Below are positions 16,395 to 25,232 of a stretch of 64,000 nt of DNA, one piece after another (the first letter of the stretch is position 1; every line of letters begins with the position of its first letter). The DNA is taken from contig NZ_ML133696.1 in NCBI RefSeq assembly GCF_003985155.1, positions 121,701 through 185,700 on the forward strand. Reading direction: 5' to 3'. A program made the translations under genes and the position numbers. Source of the DNA: Rhizobium vallis. Lineage in GTDB: Bacteria > Pseudomonadota > Alphaproteobacteria > Rhizobiales > Rhizobiaceae. Below the pieces are notes generated by a model. It was not told where the DNA came from, did not search any database, and saw only the letters and a program-made list of their open reading frames with translations.

Positions 16395-17544
16395 ACAGGC
16401 CGATGAAATCGAGCGAGTGGCGCGAAAGGGCGCGCGGCGCATCCGGCGTCGTCAGATAGGTCTGGCCGAGCGTCATTGCCGTGCCCGTATCGGAATCGGC
16501 GATGATCATGTGCACGAACAGCGACATGTTCGGCTCGATCGGCTGCGGGTTGCCGACATGGAACATCTGATGCTCCATCCAGGAAGGAGAGAAGCGGGCG
16601 CCGAGCGAATAGCCGCAGGCATTCAGCCGGTGGCGGGCAAGGCCGCGCTCGTCCATGATCCGGGCGTGCATGTCGAAGACGTCGCCGAAAGTATGGCCGG
16701 GCTTCAGCACGGTCTCGATCGCCTCGATCGTCTCGCGGCAGGCGTTGTAAAGCTCGCGGTGGCGCTGCATCGGTTCACCGATGACGATCGTGCGCATCAT
16801 GGCGGCATGGTAATGCGCGTAAGTGCCGGCCCATTCGAGCGTCAGCTGATCGTTGGCGTCGAGCTTGCGGCGGCCGGCCTTATAGCGGCAGAGCAGGGCG
16901 TCGGCGCTGGAGCCGATGATCATTTCGTTGGCGGGATAGTCGCCGCCGCCGGAAAAGATCGCGCCCTGCATGGCGGCGAGGATATCGGCCTCGTCGGCGC
17001 CGGGCTTGGTCAGCCGGATCGCGGCATCGAGCGCATCGTCGGCGAGAACGGCGGCGCGCTCGACATAGGCGACCTCCGTCGGGCTCTTGACGAGGCGCAG
17101 GCGGCTGACGAGATAGGAGGCGTCGACGATCTGGCCGAAGGTGGCCAACTGCGCGTCGAGCAGGCGGGCGACGCGGCCGGTCATGCCGTGCGTATCATAT
17201 TCGACGCCGATGCGGGTGCCGAGCAGGTCCATCTCGACCAGGAGATTCTTCAGGTCGAGGGTCGGATCGGCATTGACCCTGTCGACCCAGACGTTGATGT
17301 CCTCGAGGATCGAGGTGTGCTTGGCCTGGCGAAGATCGGCCGAGCGGGTGAGCAGCGACATGGTGCCGTCGCTCTTGACGATCAGCGTCTGGAAGAAGCA
17401 ATAGCCGAAGGTGTCGTAGCCTGTCAGCCAGTACATGCTTTCCTGAGCGAAGAGCAGCAGGGCGTCGAGTTTTTCTTCCTTCATCTTTTCGGTGAGGCGC
17501 GCAAGCCGGCTTGCGAACTCGGCCTTTTCGAAGTGCAGTGCCAT
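16393..17544 (-). CDS. M24 (creatinase/aminopeptidase fold) hydrolase, metal ligands altered
   Basis: A 383-residue protein with a creatinase-like N-terminal domain (about 1-150) and a pita-bread M24 domain. Canonical metal ligands are not conserved: the DxG...D segment reads LEWAGTYAHYHAAMMRT, the GHGIG segment reads CGYSLGARFSPSW, and the Glu strand reads NMSLFVHMI. This pattern resembles DoeA/EutD-type ectoine hydrolases rather than true Xaa-Pro peptidases. The ATG at 17544 lies 6 nt after the pgeF stop, with GGGAGA upstream; a TTG at 17553 is less likely. Last gene of the lgt operon. Confidence 0.85.
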   Translation of the reverse strand: MALHFEKAEFASRLARLTEKMKEEKLDALLLFAQESMYWLTGYDTFGYCFFQTLIVKSDGTMSLLTRSADLRQAKHTSILEDINVWVDRVNADPTLDLKNLLVEMDLLGTRIGVEYDTHGMTGRVARLLDAQLATFGQIVDASYLVSRLRLVKSPTEVAYVERAAVLADDALDAAIRLTKPGADEADILAAMQGAIFSGGGDYPANEMIIGSSADALLCRYKAGRRKLDANDQLTLEWAGTYAHYHAAMMRTIVIGEPMQRHRELYNACRETIEAIETVLKPGHTFGDVFDMHARIMDERGLARHRLNACGYSLGARFSPSWMEHQMFHVGNPQPIEPNMSLFVHMIIADSDTGTAMTLGQTYLTTPDAPRALSRHSLDFIGL

Positions 17545-17549
17545 TCTGC

Positions 17550-18377
17550 TCAATTCTCCCTGATTGATATCGCTGAAATCTGACGGCCGTAGTCCGGCTC
17601 CTTCAGATGTGTCGTCCTGCGGTAGGAAAAGAAACGTTCGCTGTCCGGATAGGTGCAGAGACCGAGGCTCTCGGCGCGCACGCCGGCCCGGGTCAGACGC
17701 TCGACGGTCAGCGCCGGCAGATCGAACATGGCGTGGCCTGATGTTGCGGAAGGCACGAAGAAGCGCTCGTGATCCGGGCTTTCGGCAAGGAAACGATCGA
17801 CGAATTCCGGGCCGACCTCATAGCTTGCCTGGCTGATCGAGGGGCCGAGGCAGGCAATGATGCTGCCGCGGTCAGCACCCAGGGCTTCCATGGCGGCGAC
17901 GGTATTTTCGATGACGCCGGTCAGTGCGCCCTTCCAGCCGGCATGGGCAGCGCCGATGACGCGGTTATTGGGATCGGCAAAAAGGATCGGGCCGCAATCG
18001 GCGGCGAGCACGCCGAGCGCAATGCCGGGTACTGCCGTCACCAACGCATCCGCATCCGGGCGGGCGCCGTCGTAATCGGCGCCGACCGTCACGACATCAG
18101 GCGAGTGGACCTGATGCACGGTTGCCAGCCGCTCGAGCGGCAGGCCGAACCAGGCGGCGACTCGGCGGCGGTTTTCGATGACGTTTTCACGCTCGTCGCT
18201 GGAGCTGAGGCCGACATTGAGGCCGCGATAGATGCCTTTGGAAACGCCGCCGGCCCGGGTGAAATAACCATGGCGGATGGCGCCGTCCGCCACTTCGTTC
18301 AGCAGTGCGCTTTCGATCGGTGCTGGAGAGGCCACGTGCTGCATCTGCGATTCCCGAGTTTTCGAAGGGGTTGTCAT
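17550..18377 (-). CDS. pgeF: PgeF/YfiH family (laccase-domain) purine nucleoside enzyme
   Basis: A 275-residue protein of the YfiH/LACC1 family, formerly called polyphenol oxidase. Members are zinc-dependent purine nucleoside phosphorylases/adenosine deaminases or act on peptidoglycan precursors. Metal-binding motifs: TVHQVHSPDVV, AADCGPILFAD and GAAHAGWKGAL. The start at 18377 gives a leader-free product after the methyltransferase stop at 18457; 18344 is an alternative. Third gene of the lgt-methyltransferase-pgeF-M24 run. Confidence 0.92.
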   Translation of the reverse strand: MTTPSKTRESQMQHVASPAPIESALLNEVADGAIRHGYFTRAGGVSKGIYRGLNVGLSSSDERENVIENRRRVAAWFGLPLERLATVHQVHSPDVVTVGADYDGARPDADALVTAVPGIALGVLAADCGPILFADPNNRVIGAAHAGWKGALTGVIENTVAAMEALGADRGSIIACLGPSISQASYEVGPEFVDRFLAESPDHERFFVPSATSGHAMFDLPALTVERLTRAGVRAESLGLCTYPDSERFFSYRRTTHLKEPDYGRQISAISIREN

Positions 18378-18456
18378 GTTCCCAAGGGCATCGCCCGGGC
18401 GGCGCGCTTCAAGTTGCCGTTTCGCGCGGGATGTTGGCTCAGGCGCGTGCGCCATG

Positions 18457-19557
18457 TCAATCCACCGGACGAAAGGGCATGAGATCGATGGGGGGATGGG
18501 AGACGGCCATGACCTTGAACAGTTCGCCCATCCGGCCTTCACCGGCGCCGGCGAGCCTGTCGACCGCGGTCTGGATGACCTGCTGGGTCTGCGGCTCGCG
18601 GTCACGGCCGAGGGCGGCCGCGCGTTCGAGGATGCCGAGACCGGTCAGGAAGTCGCCCTGATGCAGGGCGCCGTTCAGATGGATGCCGGCCGACAGCGCA
18701 GTTTCCGCGAGCTGCTGGAAGTCGACATGGCTCGTCAGGTCGGCTTCGCCGGGATGGGCAAGCGGCGGGTCGAATTCATGCATGCGCACGGCCTGCAGCG
18801 TATCGCCGAAGCCGGTGACGAGATGGCCGTAATCGATGGCGAGCGCCGTGCCGCCGAAGGCGCGCAACCGATCGCAGATCGCCATCATCACCGCCTGGCG
18901 GGCCGGCGAAATCTCGAAGAGCGTGCCGAGCGGAAGATTCTGCACCGGTTCCGGGAGAAGCGCGGGATCGAGGCCGGCGACGCCGGCGGCGAAGGTAAGC
19001 TCGCCATTGGCATCGAGCCCGACCATGCGCTCGCGGAAACCGGTTTGCGTGCGGACGAACTGGCGGATCGGGATCGCGTCGAACAGCTCGTTGGCGGCGA
19101 TCAGCGTGAAGCCCGATGGCACGTCATCGAAACCGTTGTGCCAGGCGATCTTGTCGCCGTAATCCTCGAGCGCCTGGTTCTGGACATCGCGCAGGCGCTC
19201 GCTGGTTTCGACCAAATGCACGGTCATGGTATCGAACAGCGGCGGGGCGATGCGGGCGATGACGCGCAGCATATCAGCCATCATCGTGCCGCGGCCGGGG
19301 CCGATCTCGACGAGGCGCACGCCCGCCGGCGTGCCGTGGCGCTGCCAGGCATGGACGAAGAAGACGCCGATCATCTCGCCGAAGATCTGGCTGACCTCAG
19401 GCGCGGTGACGAAATCGCCAGAGCGGCCGAATGGCTCGCGGGTGCGGTAATAGCCGTGTTCGGGATCGGCGAGGCAGAGCGAGAAATAATCGGTGACGCT
19501 GATCGGGCCGTTGGCCTGGATGATTGCCTTGATCTTTTCGCCTAAAGCGGTGGTCAT
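18457..19557 (-). CDS. MidA/NDUFAF7-like SAM-dependent methyltransferase
   Basis: A 366-residue class I methyltransferase. The N-terminus (ISVTDYFSLCLADPEHGYYRTREPFGRSGDFVTAPEVSQIFGEM) and the SAM loop LVEIGPGRGTMMADMLR match the family of NDUFAF7, which methylates an Arg in respiratory complex I subunit NDUFS2. A bacterial role on the homologous subunit is inferred. It follows lgt closely on the same strand and precedes pgeF, an order I recall from other alphaproteobacteria. Confidence 0.93.
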   Translation of the reverse strand: MTTALGEKIKAIIQANGPISVTDYFSLCLADPEHGYYRTREPFGRSGDFVTAPEVSQIFGEMIGVFFVHAWQRHGTPAGVRLVEIGPGRGTMMADMLRVIARIAPPLFDTMTVHLVETSERLRDVQNQALEDYGDKIAWHNGFDDVPSGFTLIAANELFDAIPIRQFVRTQTGFRERMVGLDANGELTFAAGVAGLDPALLPEPVQNLPLGTLFEISPARQAVMMAICDRLRAFGGTALAIDYGHLVTGFGDTLQAVRMHEFDPPLAHPGEADLTSHVDFQQLAETALSAGIHLNGALHQGDFLTGLGILERAAALGRDREPQTQQVIQTAVDRLAGAGEGRMGELFKVMAVSHPPIDLMPFRPVD

Positions 19558-19575
19558 GTCGCGCGTCCTGCCGTT

Positions 19576-20424
19576 TCAGAGCTGCAGCGCAGCCTGACGG
19601 CGAGCCCTCAGCATCGCCCACAGGCCGAGCAGGATCATCGGAGAAGAAAGCACCATGCCCATGGTCAGCCAGTTTGTGCCGAGGAGGTAGCCGAGCTGGG
19701 CATCGGGCTCGCGGAAGAATTCGACGAAGATGCGCGACAGCGCATAGCCGCAGACGAAGACGCCAGTGACAAAGCCGGGGCTTTTCAGCGCGCGCATGCC
19801 ATAGACGAAAGCGGCCAGCACCAGGAGCAGAACGATGCCTTCGAGGCCGGCCTCGTAAAGCTGGCTCGGATGGCGGGCGAAGGGGCCGCCGGTCGGAAAG
19901 ACCACGGCCCAGGGCACGTCGGTCAATCGGCCCCAGAGCTCGCCATTGATGAAATTGGCGATACGGCCGAAGAACAGGCCGACGGGAACGACTGTTGCGA
20001 CGATATCGAACAGGCTCCAGATCGGAATGGCATTGCGGCGGGCAAAGATGATCATGGCGATCGTCGTGCCGGTCAGGCCGCCATGGAAGGACATGCCGCC
20101 GTTCCAGATCTCGACCGCGCGGATGGGATTGTGCAGGACGGCGGAGAGATCATAGAAGAAAATATAGCCGAGGCGGCCGCCGAGGACGACGCCGAGGGCC
20201 GCCCAGACGATGAAATCGTCGAGCTGTGTGCGCGATATCGGCGAGGCATTGCCGGGCCAAAGACTGTCATTGGCGGCGATGCGGCGCGCATAGGCCCAGC
20301 CGAGCAGGATGCCGGCGACATAAGCCAGACCGTACCAGTGAATCGCCAGCGGACCGATCGAAAAGGCGATCGGATCGATATCCGGAAAAGGCATGATGGC
20401 AAGGAGATTGGCTGCTGTCGGCAA
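19576..20424 (-). CDS. lgt: Prolipoprotein diacylglyceryl transferase
   Basis: Transfers diacylglycerol to the lipobox Cys of prolipoproteins in the inner membrane. About seven transmembrane segments. Signature residues: HWYGLAYVAGILLGW, SFHGGLTG, the Lgt signature GRIANFINGELWGRLTD, and ARHPSQLYEAGLEG. The TTG start at 20424 is preferred because AGGTGGG lies 7 nt upstream and gives the usual short N-terminus; an ATG at 20394 is possible. First gene of its operon. Confidence 0.96.
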   Translation of the reverse strand: MPTAANLLAIMPFPDIDPIAFSIGPLAIHWYGLAYVAGILLGWAYARRIAANDSLWPGNASPISRTQLDDFIVWAALGVVLGGRLGYIFFYDLSAVLHNPIRAVEIWNGGMSFHGGLTGTTIAMIIFARRNAIPIWSLFDIVATVVPVGLFFGRIANFINGELWGRLTDVPWAVVFPTGGPFARHPSQLYEAGLEGIVLLLVLAAFVYGMRALKSPGFVTGVFVCGYALSRIFVEFFREPDAQLGYLLGTNWLTMGMVLSSPMILLGLWAMLRARRQAALQL

Positions 20425-20625
20425 GGTTTTCCCACCTGTTTTGTTGCGCGGAACATGCCGCCGCGATCCCGGACGGTCAAGTCCATTGTTCGTGATCGCT
20501 CTTTCGCGGTCGCCCACACGGTCTTATCCCGCGCAAAGCGCTTGCATCGCGGGTGGCGAAGCCCTACCTCAATTCTCGAGGCCCCAAAGGGCTGAATTCA
20601 CCTCATGCCAAGGGAGAAAAACGCC

Positions 20626-20886
20626 ATGACGACCGGAACGAACCGCATCATGGACGAATTCGCCAAGCTGATGACCGATGCGGCCGGTGCCGCCCAGGGC
20701 GTCCGCAAGGAGATCGAGACCGCCTTCAACGCCCAGGCCGAGCGCTGGCTGAACAGCATGGACATCGTCAAGCGCGAGGAGTTCGAAGCCGTGCGCGAGA
20801 TGGCGATCAAGGCGCGTGACGAAAACGAGGCGCTTGCCGCCCGCATCGCGGCACTCGAGGCGAAACTTGCCGGCGAAGGCCGCTAA
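20626..20886 (+). CDS. ubiK: UbiK-like accessory factor (BMFP family)
   Basis: An 86-residue coiled-coil protein of the YqiC/BMFP family, in E. coli called UbiK, a helper of aerobic ubiquinone biosynthesis. Features: amphipathic N-terminal helix (IMDEFAKLMTDAAGAAQGVRKEIE) and a C-terminal trimeric coiled coil (FEAVREMAIKARDENEALAARIAALEAKL). The ATG at 20626 follows AGGGAGAA. Divergent from lgt and followed by a repeat and a strong hairpin. Confidence 0.88.
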   Translation: MTTGTNRIMDEFAKLMTDAAGAAQGVRKEIETAFNAQAERWLNSMDIVKREEFEAVREMAIKARDENEALAARIAALEAKLAGEGR

Positions 20887-20888
20887 AA

Positions 20889-20932
20889 CACGTCGCGATC
20901 GTAAAACCGCTGCTCGTATTTGCGGGACATGT
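20889..20932. repeat. Palindromic intergenic repeat, family A
   Basis: Begins CACGTCGCGATCGTAAAACC and ends TTTGCGGGACATG, three bases after the ubiK stop codon. A diverged copy of the 16348-16394 element. Confidence 0.55.
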
Positions 20933-20953
20933 CCGAAAGTCCCGATACGGCGC

Positions 20954-20993
20954 AAGATGCGGCATGGCCTTATTGCCACATGCCGCATCTTTC
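20954..20993 (+). terminator. Strong hairpin downstream of ubiK
   Basis: AAGATGCGGCATG and its exact complement CATGCCGCATCTT (13-nt arms, 12-nt loop) followed by a short T-rich tract. Probably the ubiK terminator. Confidence 0.6.
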
Positions 20994-21329
20994 ATAAAAA
21001 ATTCAGGTGAGTTTTTCCACCTGTGGACACTGCCAAAAAAGCCAATTCGCAGAGTCGCTTATTCTCCCTTCTGAATTGAATTTCGAAGAGCCTTTCCACA
21101 GTGGCTGGCCCTATTTTCCCTTCTGGGGGCTGGCAGGGGGCAAGGGGCGCTATACACTGATTTTAAATGATGATTCGAAGCGACTTGGTAAGCTCCGGGC
21201 AGGTTATCTGCGTTAAAGTCTGGCAGCGGTTCAACGATCATCCGAGTGGTGGTTCCGGTATTTGCGTGTGTCTTTCTTGTGTTTGTATCCCAAGTTAGGT
21301 CGCATTCGTTCCGGTCAAGAAGGTGCTGC
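20994..21329. other. Gene-free region upstream of the YbjN-like gene
   Basis: AT-richer than its surroundings, with a small CAGGTG/CACCTG dyad near 21004-21024. No convincing coding frame; the short frames here lack ribosome binding sites. It probably holds the promoter and leader of the gene at 21330. Confidence 0.5.
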
Positions 21330-21830
21330 ATGAGCCTGATGGAATTGGAAGTCGAGCGTCAGTCGAACCCGGTCGATATGATCGAGTACGTTGCCTCCAA
21401 CAACGACTGGTCGTTCGAACGATCCGGCGAGGACGAGATCGCGATGACGGTCGAAGGCCGTTGGGCGGACTATCATGTCTCCTTCTCCTGGATGGAGGAA
21501 TTCGAGGCGCTGCATCTCGGCTGCGCCTTCGACATCAAGGTTCCCGACATCCGGGTCAACGAGGTGGTCAAGCTGCTCTCGGCGATCAACGGGCAGGTGC
21601 TGATGGGGCATTTCGACCTCTGGCGTCAGGAAGATGTCGTCATCTTCCGCCAGTCGCTGCTGCTTGCCGGCGGCGCTGAGCCCACAAACCGCCAGGTGGA
21701 GGTGCTGCTTTCCAGCGCGCTCGATACCTGCGAGGCCTATTTCCAGGCATTCCAGTTCGTCGTCTGGTCCGGCATGGACGCGACGAAGGCGATGGAAGCC
21801 GTGCTCTTCGAAACGGTCGGCGAGGCATAA
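21330..21830 (+). CDS. YbjN domain-containing protein
   Basis: A 166-residue cytoplasmic protein of the YbjN family, whose fold resembles type III secretion chaperones and whose role is uncertain. Characteristic stretch: WADYHVSFSWMEEFEALHLGCAFDIKVPDIRVNEVVKLLSAINGQVLMGHFDLW. Start at 21330 with AAGGTG upstream; the upstream frame is leader. The stop codon TAA is followed 1 nt later by the proC ATG, so the two genes are translationally coupled. Confidence 0.9.
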   Translation: MSLMELEVERQSNPVDMIEYVASNNDWSFERSGEDEIAMTVEGRWADYHVSFSWMEEFEALHLGCAFDIKVPDIRVNEVVKLLSAINGQVLMGHFDLWRQEDVVIFRQSLLLAGGAEPTNRQVEVLLSSALDTCEAYFQAFQFVVWSGMDATKAMEAVLFETVGEA

Positions 21831-21831
21831 G

Positions 21832-22659
21832 ATGCCGGCAAAGGCTTTCTCTGCGAAACATCCCGTCGTTCTGATCGGCGCCGGAAACATGGGCGGGGCG
21901 ATGCTCACCGGCTGGCTGAAGAGCGGTGTTCCGGGTTCCGCCGTCATCGTCGTCGATCCCGGTCCGTCGCAGGCGATGCTGGCGACGATCGGCGAAGCGG
22001 GAGCGACCCATCTCACCGTTCTTCCGGCGGACTTGAAGGCAGCCGTCCTGTTCCTCGCGGTCAAGCCGCAGGTAATGGAGACGGTGTTGCCTGATGTGAA
22101 GAGCGCCGTCGGGCCGGATACGGTCGTCGTCTCCGTCGCGGCCGGCAAGACCCTTGGGTTCCTCGAAAAACATCTCGGCAAAGCCGCCATGGTGCGCGCC
22201 ATGCCGAACACACCGGCCATGGTCGGACGCGGCGTCACCGGCGCCTTTGCCAATTCCGCGGTCAGCGCTCAGCAGCGCGAGCGTGTCGATGCTCTTCTGC
22301 GGGTCTCAGGCCCTGTGGAATGGGTGCCTGCTGAGTCCGATATCGATGCCGTGACGGCGCTTTCGGGCAGTGGTCCTGCCTATGTGTTTTATCTCGTCGA
22401 ATGCATGGCAGAAGCAGGCCGTAAACTCGGTCTGCAGGCGGACCTTGCCATGCGTCTTGCGCGGGAAACTGTCGCGGGGGCTGGTGAACTCTTGCACCAG
22501 TCCCCCGACGAAGCTTCGCGTCTGCGACAGAATGTGACCTCTCCCGGCGGCACGACGGCGGCAGCGCTCGCCGTGCTGATGGCCGAGGATGGCATGCAGC
22601 CGCTGTTCGACGCAGCACTTGCCGCCGCGCGCAAGCGGGCCGAAGAACTGGCCGGCTGA
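21832..22659 (+). CDS. proC: Pyrroline-5-carboxylate reductase
   Basis: Last step of proline synthesis, NAD(P)H-dependent. A 275-residue protein with Rossmann motif VVLIGAGNMGGAMLTGWL, the MPNTPAMVGRGVTG segment, the catalytic-domain signature ALSGSGPAYVFYLVECMAEAGRKLGL and VTSPGGTTAAALAVL. Starts 1 nt after the YbjN gene and is followed 11 nt later by csaA, making a three-gene operon. Confidence 0.97.
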   Translation: MPAKAFSAKHPVVLIGAGNMGGAMLTGWLKSGVPGSAVIVVDPGPSQAMLATIGEAGATHLTVLPADLKAAVLFLAVKPQVMETVLPDVKSAVGPDTVVVSVAAGKTLGFLEKHLGKAAMVRAMPNTPAMVGRGVTGAFANSAVSAQQRERVDALLRVSGPVEWVPAESDIDAVTALSGSGPAYVFYLVECMAEAGRKLGLQADLAMRLARETVAGAGELLHQSPDEASRLRQNVTSPGGTTAAALAVLMAEDGMQPLFDAALAAARKRAEELAG

Positions 22660-22670
22660 CGGGGAGTCAT

Positions 22671-23012
22671 ATGAGCGGAGAGATCACCTACGCCGATTTC
22701 GAGCGCGTCGACATTCGTGTCGGCACGATCGTCGAGGCGAGCCCCTTTCCGGAAGCGCGCAAACCGGCGTTCAAGCTGGTCATCGATTTCGGCCCTGAGA
22801 TCGGCCTCAAGAAATCCTCAGCGCAGATCACCGTGAATTACACGCTGGAAAGCCTGGTCGGCCGGCAGGTGCTCGCCGTCGTCAACTTCCCACCACGCCA
22901 GATCGGGCCGGTCCGCTCGGAAGTGCTGACGCTAGGCTTCGAGGACGAGAACGGCGCGATCGTGCTTGCGGCGGTTGAACAGCCGGTGCCGAACGGCAAG
23001 AAGATGATGTGA
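22671..23012 (+). CDS. csaA: CsaA-like tRNA-binding protein
   Basis: A 113-residue stand-alone tRNA-binding OB fold as in CsaA, a dimer with tRNA-binding and chaperone-like activity. The signature FERVDIRVGTIVEASPFPEARKPAFKLVIDFG and the ending LAAVEQPVPNGKKMM are family-typical. It begins 11 nt after proC, preceded by GGGGAG. Confidence 0.94.
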   Translation: MSGEITYADFERVDIRVGTIVEASPFPEARKPAFKLVIDFGPEIGLKKSSAQITVNYTLESLVGRQVLAVVNFPPRQIGPVRSEVLTLGFEDENGAIVLAAVEQPVPNGKKMM

Positions 23013-23069
23013 GCCAGCGCTCACACCGTCTTGTCAGGCGTTTTTCTCTGATGTGCCCGCGTCGAGTGC

Positions 23070-23723
23070 CTACCGAGGCTTGATTTCCTGCAGAAACGGA
23101 TTGCTGCGCCGCTCGTCGCCGATGCGGCTGCCGGGGCCGTGGCCGCAGATGAAGCCGACGTCGTCGCCGAGCGGCAGCACCTTGTCACGGATCGAATCGA
23201 GCAGTTGCTGGTGATTGCCGCCCGGCAGGTCGGTGCGGCCGATCGAGCCGTTGAAGAGCACGTCGCCGAGATGGGCGAAATTCTGCGCGCGATTGAAGTA
23301 GATGACGTGACCGGGCGCATGGCCTGGCGTGTGATAGACTTCGAACTCGTGAGCGCCGAAGGAGACCTTGTCGCCGTCCTTCAGCCAGCGGTCGGGCAGG
23401 ACGTTGCGCAATCCCGATATGCCGTATTTTTCGGCCTGGGTCTCGATCCGCTGCAGCAGCGGCAGATCGTCCTGATGTGGGCCGACCACCTGGACGCCCA
23501 AGGCTTCCTTCAGTTCTAGGGCGCCGCCGGCATGGTCGAGATGGCCGTGCGTCAGCCAGATTTCCTTGATTGTGAGGCCGCTTTTCTCGATCGCCTGAAG
23601 GATGAGCGGCACGTCGCCGCCGGGATCGACGACAACACCTTCCTGGGTATCGGGATCGAAGAAGACCGTGCAGTTCTGCTGGAAGGGTGTGACCGGAATA
23701 ATGCCGGCCTGGAGCATGCCCAT
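23070..23723 (-). CDS. MBL-fold metallo-hydrolase (glyoxalase II-like)
   Basis: A 217-residue metallo-beta-lactamase-fold hydrolase. Dinuclear metal motif THGHLDHAGG, further ligands in TPGHAPGHV and GDVLFNGSIGRTDLPGG, and the closing CGHGPGSRIGDERRSNPF. Short length without the glyoxalase II C-terminal substrate domain points to the YcbL/GloC-like group of thioester hydrolases. The start at 23723 follows GAGG; the upstream frame has no homology. Converges with csaA. Confidence 0.92.
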   Translation of the reverse strand: MGMLQAGIIPVTPFQQNCTVFFDPDTQEGVVVDPGGDVPLILQAIEKSGLTIKEIWLTHGHLDHAGGALELKEALGVQVVGPHQDDLPLLQRIETQAEKYGISGLRNVLPDRWLKDGDKVSFGAHEFEVYHTPGHAPGHVIYFNRAQNFAHLGDVLFNGSIGRTDLPGGNHQQLLDSIRDKVLPLGDDVGFICGHGPGSRIGDERRSNPFLQEIKPR

Positions 23724-24010
23724 AGGTGCCTCGCTTGGTGTCTCTGATGCCCAGCATATAGTCCGAAACGGCGGCGAGGGCAGCCGGAATCTTCTGCCTC
23801 TCGGGTGTGTTTCACGGCCAAAAGACGGGCTGAAACAAGAATTTATGAATCTTTCCGCCATCGCTATGGGTTGGAAAAATCGCGTTTTATCCAGCTTCTT
23901 CAATTGTTTGTGCACTAAATCTCATGGGCGCCGTTTCCCGACGAGCAACGCACGGGAACATCGTGGAACGCCGCGCGTTGTCCGGCCATCGAAACCAAGG
24001 AGACGCTCAC

Positions 24011-24628
24011 ATGACCTTGAAGAGAAACATCCTGTTGGCTGGAGCCGTGCTCCTGGCGAGCGGTGGTCTTGCGCAGGCGGAGATGGTGGCGACAACCGTC
24101 AATGATCTCAACATCCGCTCCGGCCCCGGCCCGCAATATCCGGCCGTCGGTCTTGCCACGCGTGGCTCTACCGCGGTGCTCGACGGCTGCATCGAAGGCA
24201 GCCGCTGGTGCCGCGTCGACGTCAACGGCATGCGCGGCTGGGTCTATGCCGATTATCTGCAGGTCGATCGTGGCGGCAGCCAGGTGATCGTCCAGGAGAA
24301 CCGTGCCGAGATCGGCGTTCCCGTCGTAACCTATGAGTCGACCGCAAGCGTCGTTCCGGCCGAGCCTCAGCCGGCGCCGGGCGACGAATTGCTCGGCCCC
24401 GTCGGGTCGGTCGAAACGATCACTCCGCCGGAGACGGTCCGCACCTATATCGAGACCAACCCGGCTGACACGGTGCGGCTCGGCGGCGAAGTCGTCGTTG
24501 GCGCGGAAGTGCCTGCCGACGTCACCTTCCAGACGATTCCCGACTACGAGTACCGCTACACGAGGATCAATGACCGGCCGGTGCTGGTCGATCCCGGTAC
24601 GCGCCGGATCGTCTACGTCTATCAATGA
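24011..24628 (+). CDS. Exported bacterial SH3 domain protein (DUF1236-like tail)
   Basis: A 205-residue exported protein: signal peptide (MTLKRNILLAGAVLLASGGLAQA), a bacterial SH3 domain (about 23-85; TTVNDLNIRSGPGPQYPAVGLATRGSTAVLDGC...GWVYADYL), an acidic linker, and a C-terminal domain (VTFQTIPDYEYRYTRINDRPVLVDPGTRRIVYVY) of DUF1236 type. Bacterial SH3 domains often bind cell wall peptides, so an envelope role is likely. Confidence 0.88.
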   Translation: MTLKRNILLAGAVLLASGGLAQAEMVATTVNDLNIRSGPGPQYPAVGLATRGSTAVLDGCIEGSRWCRVDVNGMRGWVYADYLQVDRGGSQVIVQENRAEIGVPVVTYESTASVVPAEPQPAPGDELLGPVGSVETITPPETVRTYIETNPADTVRLGGEVVVGAEVPADVTFQTIPDYEYRYTRINDRPVLVDPGTRRIVYVYQ

Positions 24629-24813
24629 CGTGATTGGCCGAAACTGAGGGCGAGGCGGACGTCAAACCGCCTCGTTCCGGGCCACTTCTACCTGCCTTAA
24701 TCCCGCATCGGTTGATTTTTCTTAACATTTTCCTCTGAAATATGATAAAATGCTAATATGCCGAAGGTTCGGCATGGATCGGCGATCGGGGAGATCGCCA
24801 CAGGAGGAAAATC

Positions 24814-25083
24814 ATGGAAGCGCTACTTCCGCTCGTCATCCAATTGATAGCAGGCGCCATCGGCGGCAACGCCGCAAGCGCCGCCTTGAAGCAGCAGGCG
24901 CTGAATATCGTCGCCCGCACGATCGCAGGCGCGATCGGTGGCGTGGCCGGCGGCATGCTGCTCAGCATGGTCGGCGGCGAAGCGGCTATGACCGGCTTGA
25001 TCGCCGACGGCATCGGCGGACTTATCGGCGGCGGCATTCTCTCGACGCTCGCCGGCGTGGTCATGGCGCGGGCGCATAGATAA
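24814..25083 (+). CDS. Small glycine-zipper membrane protein
   Basis: An 89-residue hydrophobic protein almost entirely of Gly/Ala/Ile/Leu helices with GxxxG spacing (IAGAIGGNAASA, AGAIGGVAGGMLLSMVGG, IADGIGGLIGGGILS). ACAGGAGGA lies 7 nt before the ATG. The composition resembles small membrane-inserting proteins and class II bacteriocin-like peptides, but there is no immunity, export or modification gene nearby. Function unknown. Confidence 0.7.
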   Translation: MEALLPLVIQLIAGAIGGNAASAALKQQALNIVARTIAGAIGGVAGGMLLSMVGGEAAMTGLIADGIGGLIGGGILSTLAGVVMARAHR

Positions 25084-25103
25084 AGGGTCCGACGGGCGTT
25101 CAC

Positions 25104-25204
25104 CTACAGCGCCGCGCGTCTCTTCAGACGCGCGACGGAGGCTGTAGTGTTTTGAATTGCTTCATAATTTTATCCTCAAATCGATTCGGATTTAAGGAGT
25201 TATG
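25104..25204 (+). repeat. Intergenic repeat, family C (left copy of an inverted pair)
   Basis: Begins CTACAGCGCCGCGCGTCT, contains TCAGACGCGCGA and an AT-rich tail with CCTCAAATCGATTCGGATTT. An inverted copy sits at 25605-25702, so the ilvE remnant is flanked by about 100-bp inverted repeats. Confidence 0.7.
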
Positions 25205-25232
25205 GAGCAGCCGGACCGATTTCGTGAAAGTC

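Noticed and set aside
21007..21216. 69-codon frame between ubiK and the YbjN-like gene
   Set aside because: No ribosome binding site, no recognisable sequence, atypical composition.
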